From the NCBI GenBank assembly GCA_019240525.1, contig JAFAYE010000001.1:407300-471299 (forward strand): a stretch of DNA of 64,000 nucleotides. The letters run 5' to 3'. A program made the translations under genes and the position numbers. This document shows, in pieces, positions 44,670-52,110 of the stretch. The notes beneath the pieces are model-generated. The model did no database searches, was not told where the DNA came from, and saw only the letters and a list, made by a program, of their open reading frames with translations. This DNA is from Candidatus Eremiobacterota bacterium (GTDB lineage Bacteria; Vulcanimicrobiota; Vulcanimicrobiia; Vulcanimicrobiales; Vulcanimicrobiaceae). Every line of letters starts with the position of its first letter. Position 1 is the first letter of the stretch.

Positions 44670-44698
44670 ATGCTATCGAACATATGTTCGATTGTCAA
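44670..44698 (-). promoter_or_regulatory. Sigma-A-type promoter of imuA-imuB-dnaE2
   Basis: On the minus strand: -35 TTGACA (44693-44698), 17-bp spacer, -10 TAGCAT (44670-44675). The imuA ATG begins ten bases after the -10 box, so the predicted transcript has almost no 5' leader. The spacer contains the LexA palindrome. Confidence 0.75.
44676..44691. promoter_or_regulatory. LexA (SOS) box, perfect palindrome
   Basis: TCGAACATATGTTCGA is an exact 16-bp palindrome that fits the Gram-positive-type SOS box CGAAC-N4-GTTCG. It fills the spacer between -35 and -10 of the imuA promoter, so LexA binding would block RNA polymerase directly. It also overlaps the upstream region of the divergent lipoprotein gene at 44751. 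Confidence 0.85.
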
Positions 44699-44750
44699 GG
44701 CGGCACCTCGGGTCCGGTCACGAAAAAAGGGGGCGCTTCGCTTACCGCTT

Positions 44751-45368
44751 GTGCGGGCTATTGCCGGTTTTGCAATTGGAGCGTTGCTCGCCGCGTGTGG
44801 CGGCGGCCCTTACGCGGGCTACGCCGCCTACGGAGGCTCGGCGCACGCCGATGCCGCCGCCGGAAAAGTCTACCAGCCCTTGGCAATGGGAAACTTGTGG
44901 AAGTTTACATGCAACCATCTCTTTCCCATCACCGACCGCGTTGTTGGTACATATCACGTCAAGACGCATCTCGTCTACGCGCTCTCATTGCAAATACCGA
45001 GTTCGCCGACGAAATCAACATATGTCATTCAACTGCTGGCCAATGATTCTAAAGGAAACACGTGGATCTACGGTTATTTAATTCACGGTAAAGTCCATGC
45101 AGTCACGCCCACGGAAATCGTAGCGGCGAAACCCGTGCCATACCGCTATTACGATTATCCGGCACCGATGCATGGAACGATTACGCGGCAATTCCTACAA
45201 TTCGAGGATACGAATAGGACGCCGCTTGGCGTATTCTGGGTGGCCCCGTACTTCGACAGCGATCGAACGCATAATTATGGATACTCGTTGGGTAGGGGCG
45301 TCATGGAAGAGGACCATGGCCCGCAATATAAATACGACTGCTTAATCGAGAAGTACGTCCTCCACTAG
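44751..45368 (+). CDS. Lipoprotein, unknown function, divergent from the SOS operon
   Basis: A 206-aa protein with signal VRAIAGFAIGALLAAC (lipobox LAAC) from GTG 44751, then a beta-rich domain beginning PLAMGNLWKFTC. Three cysteines lie in the mature part (KFTC, KYDC and lipidated Cys). The annotated frame reaches upstream to 44670, into the LexA box. The shared intergenic region means LexA could also affect this gene (inference). Role unknown. Confidence 0.65.
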   Translation: MRAIAGFAIGALLAACGGGPYAGYAAYGGSAHADAAAGKVYQPLAMGNLWKFTCNHLFPITDRVVGTYHVKTHLVYALSLQIPSSPTKSTYVIQLLANDSKGNTWIYGYLIHGKVHAVTPTEIVAAKPVPYRYYDYPAPMHGTITRQFLQFEDTNRTPLGVFWVAPYFDSDRTHNYGYSLGRGVMEEDHGPQYKYDCLIEKYVLH

Positions 45369-45370
45369 GG

Positions 45371-45413
45371 CTCATGCTTCGACAAGCTCATGCTTCGACA
45401 AGCTCAGCATGAC
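45371..45413. repeat. Hairpin repeat locus (two CTTCGACAAGCTC units)
   Basis: Two forward units (GCTTCGACAAGCTCA at about 45376 and 45392). The second forms a hairpin with stem TCATGCT pairing AGCATGA around an 11-base loop. It sits between convergent genes, three bases after the end of the lipoprotein gene and three before the yqjG stop. Likely a bidirectional terminator or mRNA-stabilising structure. Confidence 0.85.
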
Positions 45414-45415
45414 AA

Positions 45416-46360
45416 TTATTGCTCGCCCAGGGATTCGCGATCGTGCGGCGCGTTGAGATCCATGACCGGGCCAATGGGGACGATGCCGGTCGGATTGATA
45501 TCGTTATGGGTCATGTAATAGTGACGCTTGATGTGATCGAAATTGACGGTCTCTGCGATGCCCTCGATCTGGTAGAGATCGCGTAGATAGCCGTAGAGGT
45601 TCGGATAGTCGACTATTCGCCGCAGATTGCACTTGAAGTGGCCGTAATAAACCGGGTCGAAGCGTACGAGAGTTACGAAGAATCGCCAGTCCGTTTCGAC
45701 CGGCTGGGCGCCGAACAGATACCGCCGATACGCCAGGCGCTCTTCCATGGCGTCGATCGTGATGAAGACGCCATACGCTGCCGATTCGTAAGCTGCTTGC
45801 GACGTCGCAAATCCAGCCTTGTAGACCCCGTTGTTGAAATCTTCGTAGAGAAAGTTATTGAGCTCATCGATCTGCGAACGAAGGTCGACCGGGTAAAGAT
45901 CCAGGCCCGGATTCTTCGCAAAGTCATCGAATTCACTCTCGAACATGCGCAAGATGTCGTCGTCGCAATTGCTGACGATGCGTTTGCGTTGCTTGTCCCA
46001 GAGCACCGGCACCGTGACGCGTCCGCGATAACCCGGATCCGTTGCGGAATACGCTTCGCTCAAGAAGTCCCAGCCGTTCACCGGGTCGGGCTGGGCAGCG
46101 TCGAACCGCCAGCCCCGTTCGTCGCGAATCGGATCGACGACCGTCATGCCGATGGCATCCTCCAGGCCTTTGAGTTTACGGGCGATGACGGTACGCGATG
46201 CCCACGGGCAGGCCAGTGAAACGTAGAGATGATACCGGCCTGCCTCCGCGGGAAAATCTGAGCCGCCGGCGGCCCGAACCCAATCGCGAAAAGCATCGTC
46301 TTGTCGCACGAAGCTGCCGTCAGTTGCTTCTTCGTCGGGAAACTGTGCCTTGGTCGTCAT
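45416..46360 (-). CDS. yqjG: Glutathionyl-hydroquinone reductase-type GST (YqjG)
   Basis: A 314-aa Xi-class glutathione transferase: the N-terminal thioredoxin fold carries the catalytic-Cys motif LACPWASRTVIARK, and the C-terminal helical domain has YEDFNNGVYKAGFATSQAAY, a hallmark of this class. These enzymes remove glutathione from glutathionyl-hydroquinones. It starts 21 bases after the WtpA-like gene. The yqjG-wtpA-msrB run links redox repair with a binding protein. Confidence 0.92.
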   Translation of the reverse strand: MTTKAQFPDEEATDGSFVRQDDAFRDWVRAAGGSDFPAEAGRYHLYVSLACPWASRTVIARKLKGLEDAIGMTVVDPIRDERGWRFDAAQPDPVNGWDFLSEAYSATDPGYRGRVTVPVLWDKQRKRIVSNCDDDILRMFESEFDDFAKNPGLDLYPVDLRSQIDELNNFLYEDFNNGVYKAGFATSQAAYESAAYGVFITIDAMEERLAYRRYLFGAQPVETDWRFFVTLVRFDPVYYGHFKCNLRRIVDYPNLYGYLRDLYQIEGIAETVNFDHIKRHYYMTHNDINPTGIVPIGPVMDLNAPHDRESLGEQ

Positions 46361-46381
46361 GCAACCTTCCTTTGACTCAGC

Positions 46382-47209
46382 TCAGGGCGAGACTTCGTGA
46401 AGGTACGTGATCCCGGCGCGCTCGAGAATCGGGCGCCCGTCGCCGCGAAGGATGAACTCGGCAAAGTCTCGCGCGGTTTGCGGGTGCGGTGCATCTTTCA
46501 TGACGGCGAGCGTATAGGTAATTCGGTCGGTCAGCGCCGCGGCGCCGGGAAGTGGGACGAAGTGCCAACCGCGCGCGATTGCCTCGGTACGATAGAAGAA
46601 TCCGGCGTCGACCTGTCCCGTCTCCACGCGGGCTAGGAGGTCTTGCTCGGGGAAAATTTGCGACGGATTTTCGTCGTCGCCCAGCAGCCGGCGCTCGCCG
46701 TCGATCCCTAGCCACATCGTCACGCCTTGCACGGTATAAGCGCCCTTTGGATCCAGCCGCGGATCGGTGCGTCCAAGCCGTAGCTCTTGGCGTTGGAGCG
46801 CCTGTTGCAATGTCGTTTGCCCGGCAACGACACTATCGAAAAGAGCGGCGAAGCGCGAATGCGGTGGCCAAGCGATGCCGAGGCTCGTACCCCCAAACGT
46901 CGTGGCGGTCATGACTCGGGGACCGAGCTTTCCGACCAACTTGGGGTCGACGCTGATAAAGACGTCGGGCGATCGGATCCCGGCGAGGATGAAGTTTGCC
47001 AGCTCCTTACTGCCGCCGGGCTCGCCTTGGAAATCGACGCCGCGCGCTTGCAGCGCAGACTTGATCGGCCCCTCCATCGGCGTCACCAATGATCCAGCGT
47101 AGAGCACGGTGAGACTCTGCATTGCCTGCACGCGCATCGCGCTGAACGAGAGCGCGCCGGCTACGGCCGCGACGAGGGCGAAAAGTCGAGCGACGCGGAG
47201 TTGATGCAA
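46382..47209 (-). CDS. Periplasmic binding protein, WtpA/ModA-like (molybdate/tungstate type)
   Basis: A 275-aa solute-binding protein with signal to the VQA region, then LTVLYAGSLVTPMEGPIKSA, PGGSKELANFIL, SPDVFISVDPKL and VETGQVDAGFFYRTEAIARG, as in WtpA/ModA proteins that bind oxyanions such as molybdate and tungstate. TTG 47209, preceded by GAAGGG, is preferred; its start overlaps the 3' end of msrB by 49 bases. No ABC permease or ATPase gene is nearby. The window also encodes a molybdenum enzyme (paoABC) whose supply it could serve. Confidence 0.78.
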   Translation of the reverse strand: MHQLRVARLFALVAAVAGALSFSAMRVQAMQSLTVLYAGSLVTPMEGPIKSALQARGVDFQGEPGGSKELANFILAGIRSPDVFISVDPKLVGKLGPRVMTATTFGGTSLGIAWPPHSRFAALFDSVVAGQTTLQQALQRQELRLGRTDPRLDPKGAYTVQGVTMWLGIDGERRLLGDDENPSQIFPEQDLLARVETGQVDAGFFYRTEAIARGWHFVPLPGAAALTDRITYTLAVMKDAPHPQTARDFAEFILRGDGRPILERAGITYLHEVSP

Positions 47210-47577
47210 TAGCGTTTCCCTTCGGGGCCGGGGCCATCGTCGAAGACGTGGCCAAGGTGCGAATCGCAGCGTTTGCACCGCACTTCAGTGCGGTGCATGC
47301 CGTGACTAGAGTCGTCGAGCAGCCGCACGTTTTCCTGTTCTTCCGGACGCGTAAAACTCGGCCAGCCGCAATGCGATTCAAACTTTGCGTCGGCGGTAAA
47401 GAGCGGTTGTCCGCACGCGCCGCAGAGATAGGTTCCGGCGTCATCGATCGCGAGAAGCGACCCTGAGAACGGCGCTTCCGTTCCTGCCTCGCGCAGGATG
47501 TGGTATCGCTGCGACCCGAGCAGCGCCTTCCACTCTTCTTCGCTCTTTTGGACTTCCGGCGTGACGTCGTGTTTCAA
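47161..47577 (-). CDS. msrB: Peptide methionine-R-sulfoxide reductase MsrB
   Basis: A 138-aa MsrB with zinc ligands in CGACGQ and CKRCDSHLGHVFDD and the catalytic Cys in RYCINSASL. It reduces methionine-R-sulfoxide in proteins. TTG 47577 is chosen because AAGGAG (47584-47589) lies six bases upstream; ATG 47598 is in frame upstream but precedes the ribosome-binding site. It is the first gene of a run with the WtpA-like and YqjG genes. Confidence 0.93.
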   Translation of the reverse strand: MKHDVTPEVQKSEEEWKALLGSQRYHILREAGTEAPFSGSLLAIDDAGTYLCGACGQPLFTADAKFESHCGWPSFTRPEEQENVRLLDDSSHGMHRTEVRCKRCDSHLGHVFDDGPGPEGKRYCINSASLDFSPSSRP

Positions 47578-47642
47578 GATGAGCTCCTTATGGTGCATAA
47601 CCGGCGAAGGCCACCACGCGATGCAGGGAAGAATAGCTTCGT

Positions 47643-47831
47643 ATGAAGCTCCTGCTGGAAATTCTCCTCTCGATTATATTGCACCCCATCGCGATGATCC
47701 TGATGTGGATCAATCTGTTCGCGCGCAGCGACATGTCGGCGCTGAAAAAAGCCGTCTGGTTCGTCGTCAGTATCGTCTGGGGGTTGGGCCCGATACTCTA
47801 CATTCTTGTAGCAGAAGGCTCGCTGTGGTAG
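47643..47831 (+). CDS. Small two-helix membrane protein
   Basis: A 62-aa protein with two hydrophobic segments (LLLEILLSIILHPIAMILMW and AVWFVVSIVWGLGPILYILV) and a short basic linker; no recognised motif. The end of the gene forms one arm of the terminator hairpin at 47812-47842. It resembles short inner-membrane proteins such as the phospholipase D-N-type helix pair, but this is weak. Role unknown. Confidence 0.65.
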   Translation: MKLLLEILLSIILHPIAMILMWINLFARSDMSALKKAVWFVVSIVWGLGPILYILVAEGSLW

Positions 47832-47842
47832 CGAGCCTTCTG
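47812..47842. terminator. Perfect 13-bp hairpin at the end of the small membrane-protein gene
   Basis: CAGAAGGCTCGCT (47812-47824) pairs with AGCGAGCCTTCTG (47830-47842) around a five-base loop. It overlaps the stop codon of the plus-strand gene and lies between this gene and the convergent Gly/Tyr-rich gene, so it can act for both. No clear T-tract. Confidence 0.7.
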
Positions 47843-47864
47843 GATTCGTAAGTCCCGATCGGTC

Positions 47865-48680
47865 CTAGCGTCGAGGTGGCCGGCCGCCGCCTCCGCCGTG
47901 TACTGATCCGCTGGAGACGGGGGCATGACCGCCGCCACCATTGACCGTGCCGCCATGCGGACCACCGTAGTAACCGTGGCCGTAGTATCCGCCGCGCACC
48001 GGCGCACCGACGGTTCCGCTGCGATAGTAGGGACCGTGATAGTAGGGTCCGCGGTAGTAGCCGCCACCGTAGTATCCGCAGCAGTAGCCGCCCCAGCCGC
48101 CCCAATATCCGGGATATCCCCAGTAGCCGGGCCAGCCCCAGCCCCAGCCCCAGCCCCAGTTGATGCCGATGCCGAGGCCGACGTATGGGTAGCCGTAACC
48201 ATAACCGCCGTAGCCGTAACCGCCATAGCCGCCGTAACCGTAGCCGGGGTCGCCGTACCCGTACGCGGGGTTGCCATCGCCGCCGTAATAGGGCGAGTAG
48301 GGCGAATAAGCGACGTCGACCCGGTTCGCTTGAAACGTCGGGCCGTCGGCATAGCCGTAAACTGTGGCGCGCATTCCTTCGAGCAGTTTGATGCCCGTGG
48401 GATTGATGATCGTGCCCTGGTGCAGGGTGATGTGGTCGGTATAGCCCTTATCGTCGCGCATATAGACGGTCCACTGACCGTCGAAGCCGCTCAAGGTCCC
48501 TTTGATCGCCGGCTGATTTCCGTATGTCGGCGGTGGTTGCGCGTACGGCGGCGGCTGGCCACCATAGGGTTGCTGGTCGCCATAGGGCTGCTGCGCCGAT
48601 GCCAGTGCGGGGAATGCTAAACAAGCTGCCGCGCCCAACGCGGCAATGAGTCGTGTGGTCGAGAAGTTTCGCGAACGCAT
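47865..48680 (-). CDS. Exported Gly/Tyr/Trp-rich low-complexity protein with DUF5666-like domain
   Basis: A 271-aa protein: signal (STTRLIAALGAAACLAFPAL), a Pro/Gln/Tyr linker, a short beta domain (IKGTLSGFDGQWTVYMRDDK, DHITLHQGTIINPTG) similar to DUF5666, and a long tail with runs of GY, GWGWGW and YYG. The tail DNA contains a hexamer-type tandem repeat (CCAGCC on the plus strand, around 48128-48160). Such tails can be sticky or phase-separating surface segments. ATG 48680 is chosen; ATG 48686 and longer frames are also open. The -10 box TATAAT lies immediately upstream, suggesting a leaderless mRNA. Confidence 0.7.
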   Translation of the reverse strand: MRSRNFSTTRLIAALGAAACLAFPALASAQQPYGDQQPYGGQPPPYAQPPPTYGNQPAIKGTLSGFDGQWTVYMRDDKGYTDHITLHQGTIINPTGIKLLEGMRATVYGYADGPTFQANRVDVAYSPYSPYYGGDGNPAYGYGDPGYGYGGYGGYGYGGYGYGYPYVGLGIGINWGWGWGWGWPGYWGYPGYWGGWGGYCCGYYGGGYYRGPYYHGPYYRSGTVGAPVRGGYYGHGYYGGPHGGTVNGGGGHAPVSSGSVHGGGGGRPPRR

Positions 48681-48689
48681 ATCCATCAC

Positions 48690-48716
48690 ATTATAGCGCC
48701 CAGCCGGCATGGGCGC
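48690..48716 (-). promoter_or_regulatory. Probable promoter -10 box with a palindrome in the spacer
   Basis: TATAAT (48690-48695, minus strand) ends four bases before ATG 48686 and ten before ATG 48680. Immediately upstream is the inverted repeat GCGCCCA (48696-48702), loop of seven, TGGGCGC (48710-48716), in the position where a repressor would block polymerase. No good -35 is seen. It could also be the end of the tRNA-Thr transcript. Confidence 0.45.
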
Positions 48717-48835
48717 CTTAGAATTCGTGCAAAAAAGGCGCTTTTCCGGAGCCCAATGCCCAAGCGGCCGATTTGCCGCCGACGGCCTTGACCCCGCCGC
48801 TTTGCGTCGCGCCACATACCGGCGCGCACAAAAAA

Positions 48836-48910
48836 TGGAGCCGTCGATGGGGATTGAACCCATGCTCTCGTCATTACCAATGACGTGCTTTACCACTAAG
48901 CTACGACGGC
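48836..48910 (-). tRNA. tRNA-Thr(GGT)
   Basis: Minus strand; acceptor GCCGTCG pairs with CGACGGC, anticodon stem CGTCA/TGACG encloses TTGGTAA with anticodon GGT (Thr). The T arm is ATGGG-TTCAATC-CCCAT. CCA is encoded (48836-48838). Last of four tRNAs on this strand. Confidence 0.95.
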
Positions 48911-49020
48911 ACCGGCGAACTCGATTCGGATACTCCGCCCGCTAGATGCGCACCTACCGAAAGAGTTCGACCATCGGAGCGAGCGAGGGTTCTCCGGCTT
49001 GTCGAGCGAAAAATGAGGAT

Positions 49021-49347
49021 ATGATACGTCGAATTGCTTTAATTGGCGCGGCAAGCATCGCGCTCGGCGCGATTGCGCTTCCTGCGACCGCGCAGATGCG
49101 TCAGCAGATAGCCGACAAGGTCGCGACCAACGCCGCGCACTCGTTTGTAAGCAAGATCAACGGCGAGACCTGCACTCAGTTCGCCGCAACGATGGCGCAA
49201 ATGAAAGGCAAGTCGAGTTCCAGTTCGAGCGGCATGGCCTCGAAGCTCAAAGCCAATGCCGAGGCGCGTTCCGAATTCGTGAATATCGTCGGCGGTCCGC
49301 TCATGAACAAAATGATTGACTGCGACATGATGCCGGGAGGCATGTGA
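49021..49347 (+). CDS. Small secreted Met/Ser/Lys-rich protein
   Basis: A 108-aa protein with a Sec signal (IRRIALIGAASIALGAIALP, then ATAQ). The mature chain has two cysteines (GETCTQ and IDCDMM) and ends MMPGGM; a Ser run (KSSSSSSG) lies in the middle. ATG 49021 follows GAGGAT. It resembles small bacterial periplasmic proteins of unknown function. It lies between tRNA-Thr(GGT) and tRNA-Gly on the opposite strand, an unusual position. Confidence 0.7.
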   Translation: MIRRIALIGAASIALGAIALPATAQMRQQIADKVATNAAHSFVSKINGETCTQFAATMAQMKGKSSSSSSGMASKLKANAEARSEFVNIVGGPLMNKMIDCDMMPGGM

Positions 49348-49381
49348 TCGTTCTCACGCCGGCAGATTAACGAAACGAGGC

Positions 49382-49455
49382 TGGAGCGGGCGGCGGGAAT
49401 CGGACCCGCGACTCCTGCTTGGAAGGCAGGGGCATTACCACTATGCAACGCCCGC
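49382..49455 (-). tRNA. tRNA-Gly(TCC)
   Basis: Minus strand; acceptor GCGGGCG pairs with CGCCCGC, anticodon stem CCTGC/GCAGG encloses CTTCCAA with anticodon TCC (Gly). CCA is encoded (49382-49384). Second last of four tRNAs. Confidence 0.95.
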
Positions 49456-49463
49456 GAAAAATC

Positions 49464-49548
49464 TGGGCAGGGCTGGATTTGAACCAGCGTAGCGCTTTCG
49501 CGCACCAGATTTACAGTCTGGCGCCATTAACCACTCGGCCACCTACCC
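49464..49548 (-). tRNA. tRNA-Tyr(GTA)
   Basis: Minus strand; acceptor GGGTAGG pairs with CCTGCCC (one G-U), anticodon stem CCAGA/TCTGG encloses CTGTAAA with anticodon GTA (Tyr). A long variable arm (GTGCGCGAAAGCGCT) marks class II. No CCA is encoded. Eight bases separate it from tRNA-Gly, so they are one transcript. Confidence 0.95.
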
Positions 49549-49740
49549 ACGCGGTTTTCGCTTCCGGTTGTTCGATTGAGGCCCACCAGGGTACGATAGA
49601 AGGGCTACAAGCTCCTCGGGGTAATTAATGGTGGTTATTGGAGAAAGCGCTCCTCATGGGGTTCTCATGTGGGGCCCAACCTGGTACCTTACCATGGAAG
49701 CTACAGCATACTCGCCTACGACTATTGGAGTCTGCCCTGG

Positions 49741-50610
49741 ATGGTCCGTTTAGCGATCCTCGAGATCGCCGCCCTCACAGGTCTGTTGCTCGCCGGTTGC
49801 GCCGGCGGTAGTTTCGATCGGACTGGGCTTTCGCTGCCTAGCGCCGACGGAGTTCAGACCGTGAGCGACGCCGCCGACGCGGCGGGGCACCGGCCGTCGG
49901 CATCCGATAGCGCCAAAGCGGCGATTGCGGTGACCGACGCCCTGGGCTCTTTTGTCCGCGATATCAGCGCCGACCAGCACGGCTCCATCCACGGCTCGAG
50001 GCGCATGCTCTCTTCGATCCGGCATTACACCATCGAGCGTTACGGAAAGCGAATCGTCGCCGGGTCGGCGCTCGTCATGCGTTCGGGGTCGGGGAGCTAC
50101 TGCCAAAGCTCCGCGGGCTATAGCGTCAACGGCATCCCCTCACTCGATGCGACTTTCGGCTGGGAGAGCGGCGCATTCGACGGCGGCAGCAAGAGCGCGG
50201 GTCCTCGCGGCTCGGCCATGTGGTCGGCCAACGCGCAAGGCGCAGTGATCCTGGGAACAATCGGAACGCTGTCGATTGCCCGCAGCGCTGCGCCCGCAAC
50301 CTGTCCGATGACGGCGCCCTCCTTCGTCCTGAAGGGCGGCAGCTTGGAAAACGCATTTTCACTTCCGACGTCGATGGAATTCCGGCATGGCCAACTCGTG
50401 GACCTCAGCGTGGTGAACGGGCGATTTGCCAGCGGCGCCGGCCTCGAAGTGACGACCGCGCGTCAGCCGTTCGAAATCAGGGGGCGCATCAGCAACGGCG
50501 GAATGCAGCTCGCGACCTTCCGCACCAACGCCGCCGGCGATGGAACGCTGACGGTCGTCAGCACCGGCGCGCAATACGTCATTGCCGACTGGATCGTCAT
50601 CGGAACGTAA
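49741..50610 (+). CDS. Lipoprotein, unknown function
   Basis: A 289-aa protein with signal VRLAILEIAALTGLLLAGC (lipobox LAGC) from ATG 49741. The mature region has a Ser/Ala-rich linker, then a beta-rich domain (HYTIERYGKRIVAGSALVM, LDATFGWESGAFDGG, GTLTVVSTGAQYVIADWIVI). Two cysteine pairs are possible. The longer frame to 49669 is not supported. It sits between tRNA-Tyr and the convergent G1-type peptidase gene. Role unknown. Confidence 0.65.
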   Translation: MVRLAILEIAALTGLLLAGCAGGSFDRTGLSLPSADGVQTVSDAADAAGHRPSASDSAKAAIAVTDALGSFVRDISADQHGSIHGSRRMLSSIRHYTIERYGKRIVAGSALVMRSGSGSYCQSSAGYSVNGIPSLDATFGWESGAFDGGSKSAGPRGSAMWSANAQGAVILGTIGTLSIARSAAPATCPMTAPSFVLKGGSLENAFSLPTSMEFRHGQLVDLSVVNGRFASGAGLEVTTARQPFEIRGRISNGGMQLATFRTNAAGDGTLTVVSTGAQYVIADWIVIGT

Positions 50611-51708
50611 CTAGCGACAGCGCTTGGGCTTGGGCTCGAGCTCGCCTTGCTGCCCCGGCGTCGCAATGGCATACGGTGCCCTCGCAAATGTCACGCTGGT
50701 AGGACCTTCGACGGCCGCACACGCCAGGAGCGTTCCGCCACCCTTGAGCGGCACGCCGTTCCAAGTCATCCAATCGATATTCGGTATCGCACCAAGCGGC
50801 TGGGTGAGATCGTAGGTCAAGCCGTCCTGATCGATTGCAAAAACGTTGGTCATGCGTACCGTGCCGAAATCGTCGAGAGTATTCGGCAACGAGCCCTTGA
50901 TGCTACTATAGAACGTTGCTTCGGTCATCCACTCCGCCGTATTGCCGAAGAGCGTCGCGGGCCGATGATACGGCGTGCCGCAATCGACGCAACCGGAATG
51001 AAACGTGCGGGGCGGCAGATAGAGGTCGGTTGTCTCATCGACGAACCACAACGTCGCCTCTTGCCAGGCTCGCGGGCCGGTCGTCGTAGCGGCGATTCGT
51101 ACGAATATTTTGTCGCCGGGTTGCAGGGCGAGCGTTTGCGCGTGTTTGGTGACGGCGATATTCTTTACGCCCGACCATTCGATCCAAAAGTAGGACGACG
51201 TCTTATAGTTCTTGAGGGCGCCCCCGTGATAGCAGGGCACGTCCGACTCCGATCCGGCTTGCAAGATGTCGGTGGAGTCGTACGTGCGATATTTGCCATT
51301 CTTGCCTTTGACATGCGCCTTGAACGTCGCGCTCCAACCATCGATCGCGATCCAGATCGACGAACCATCGGCCGGCTCGTGCGGATTGGAGCAGTTGATG
51401 GTGGGTTTTGCCGCCGGAACCGTCCACTCGCCTTCGACGGCGCAAAAACGATGCCGCGGGATGCGTAATGGGACCTGTCCCGGCGCGAACAGCACGGGGC
51501 CGGCCCAATCGGGTTGGTAGACTCGCGTTACGGCGGCATCCTGAACGGTGCTGAACGCCGGTGAAGCCCCGCACGCCGGCATCGTGATTGGGCTGCTCGC
51601 AACCGAAGGGATGCCGCTGGTACACGCCGCGAGCGATGCCAATATTATGACGAAGGCGAGTTCGGGGCCAAAGGCCCCGCGCCGGCGATAACCTCGCGAT
51701 CCGTTAAT
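50611..51708 (-). CDS. Exported G1 (eqolisin)-like glutamic peptidase lipoprotein
   Basis: A protein of about 365 aa. Motifs GEWTVPAAKP, SSIWIAIDGW, ILQAGSESD (Gln128 from TTG 51642), YFWIEWSG, LALQPGDKIFVRI and TAEWMTEATFY (Glu237) follow the order of G1/A4 glutamic peptidases, whose catalytic pair is Gln and Glu. Such enzymes are best known from fungi. The lipobox is SLAAC. Starting at TTG 51642 would leave only six residues before the Cys. The frame is open further upstream with a normal signal (RRRGAFGPELAFVIILASLA), so the start may be the ATT at 51708 or CTG 51711. It overlaps the upstream secreted-protein gene's stop. Confidence 0.72.
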   Translation of the reverse strand: MNGSRGYRRRGAFGPELAFVIILASLAACTSGIPSVASSPITMPACGASPAFSTVQDAAVTRVYQPDWAGPVLFAPGQVPLRIPRHRFCAVEGEWTVPAAKPTINCSNPHEPADGSSIWIAIDGWSATFKAHVKGKNGKYRTYDSTDILQAGSESDVPCYHGGALKNYKTSSYFWIEWSGVKNIAVTKHAQTLALQPGDKIFVRIAATTTGPRAWQEATLWFVDETTDLYLPPRTFHSGCVDCGTPYHRPATLFGNTAEWMTEATFYSSIKGSLPNTLDDFGTVRMTNVFAIDQDGLTYDLTQPLGAIPNIDWMTWNGVPLKGGGTLLACAAVEGPTSVTFARAPYAIATPGQQGELEPKPKRCR

Positions 51709-52060
51709 CAGGCGCGATGCACGCGACGCGCTTGCTCGACGCGAGCGTCACGTGTCGTGCGGAAACCGTATTTTTCGACGCGTTCACCATTACCGTTGCG
51801 CTCGCGTTCCCATTTGAAAGCATCACGCTTTGGGCGCTCGGATTTGCGGCGTCGATATCCGAATCGACCCCCGCGCTCTCGGCGACGCGCACGTGTCCCA
51901 AGGTTAGTGAGATCGCCGCGAGCGATCCGGAGGGGCAGGACGCCAGCGCCTGTTTGAAGCCAATGCTCGAGGGCTGCACGCTGACGGTCGCGGACCCGCC
52001 CGTAGCGCCGAACGTCGCGGTGAGCAAGAAAACGGCGACGAGTTTCATATCGATCTGCAT
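51704..52060 (-). CDS. Small secreted protein, unknown function
   Basis: A 118-aa protein with a signal (MKLVAVFLLTATFGATGGSA) and a beta-rich mature part (VSVQPSSIGFKQALASCPSG, AAISLTLGHVRVAESAG, VMVNASKNTVSARHVTLA) with two cysteines. ATG 52060 is preferred (MQIDMKLVAV); ATG 52048 is possible. The longer frame to 52156 overlaps the divergent GNAT gene. It is coupled to the peptidase gene by overlap. Confidence 0.65.
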   Translation of the reverse strand: MQIDMKLVAVFLLTATFGATGGSATVSVQPSSIGFKQALASCPSGSLAAISLTLGHVRVAESAGVDSDIDAANPSAQSVMLSNGNASATVMVNASKNTVSARHVTLASSKRVACIAPD

Positions 52061-52110
52061 AGCGCGGTTGCGTTTCCCGCGCCGTACCCAGGGGCCTCCC
52101 GGCGGGAGCG

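Noticed and set aside
47798-48352. Thr/Ala-rich frame in the Gly/Tyr-rich gene region
   Set aside because: Frame-shifted reading of the low-complexity tail; the signal peptide and DUF5666-like domain are in the 47865-48680 frame.
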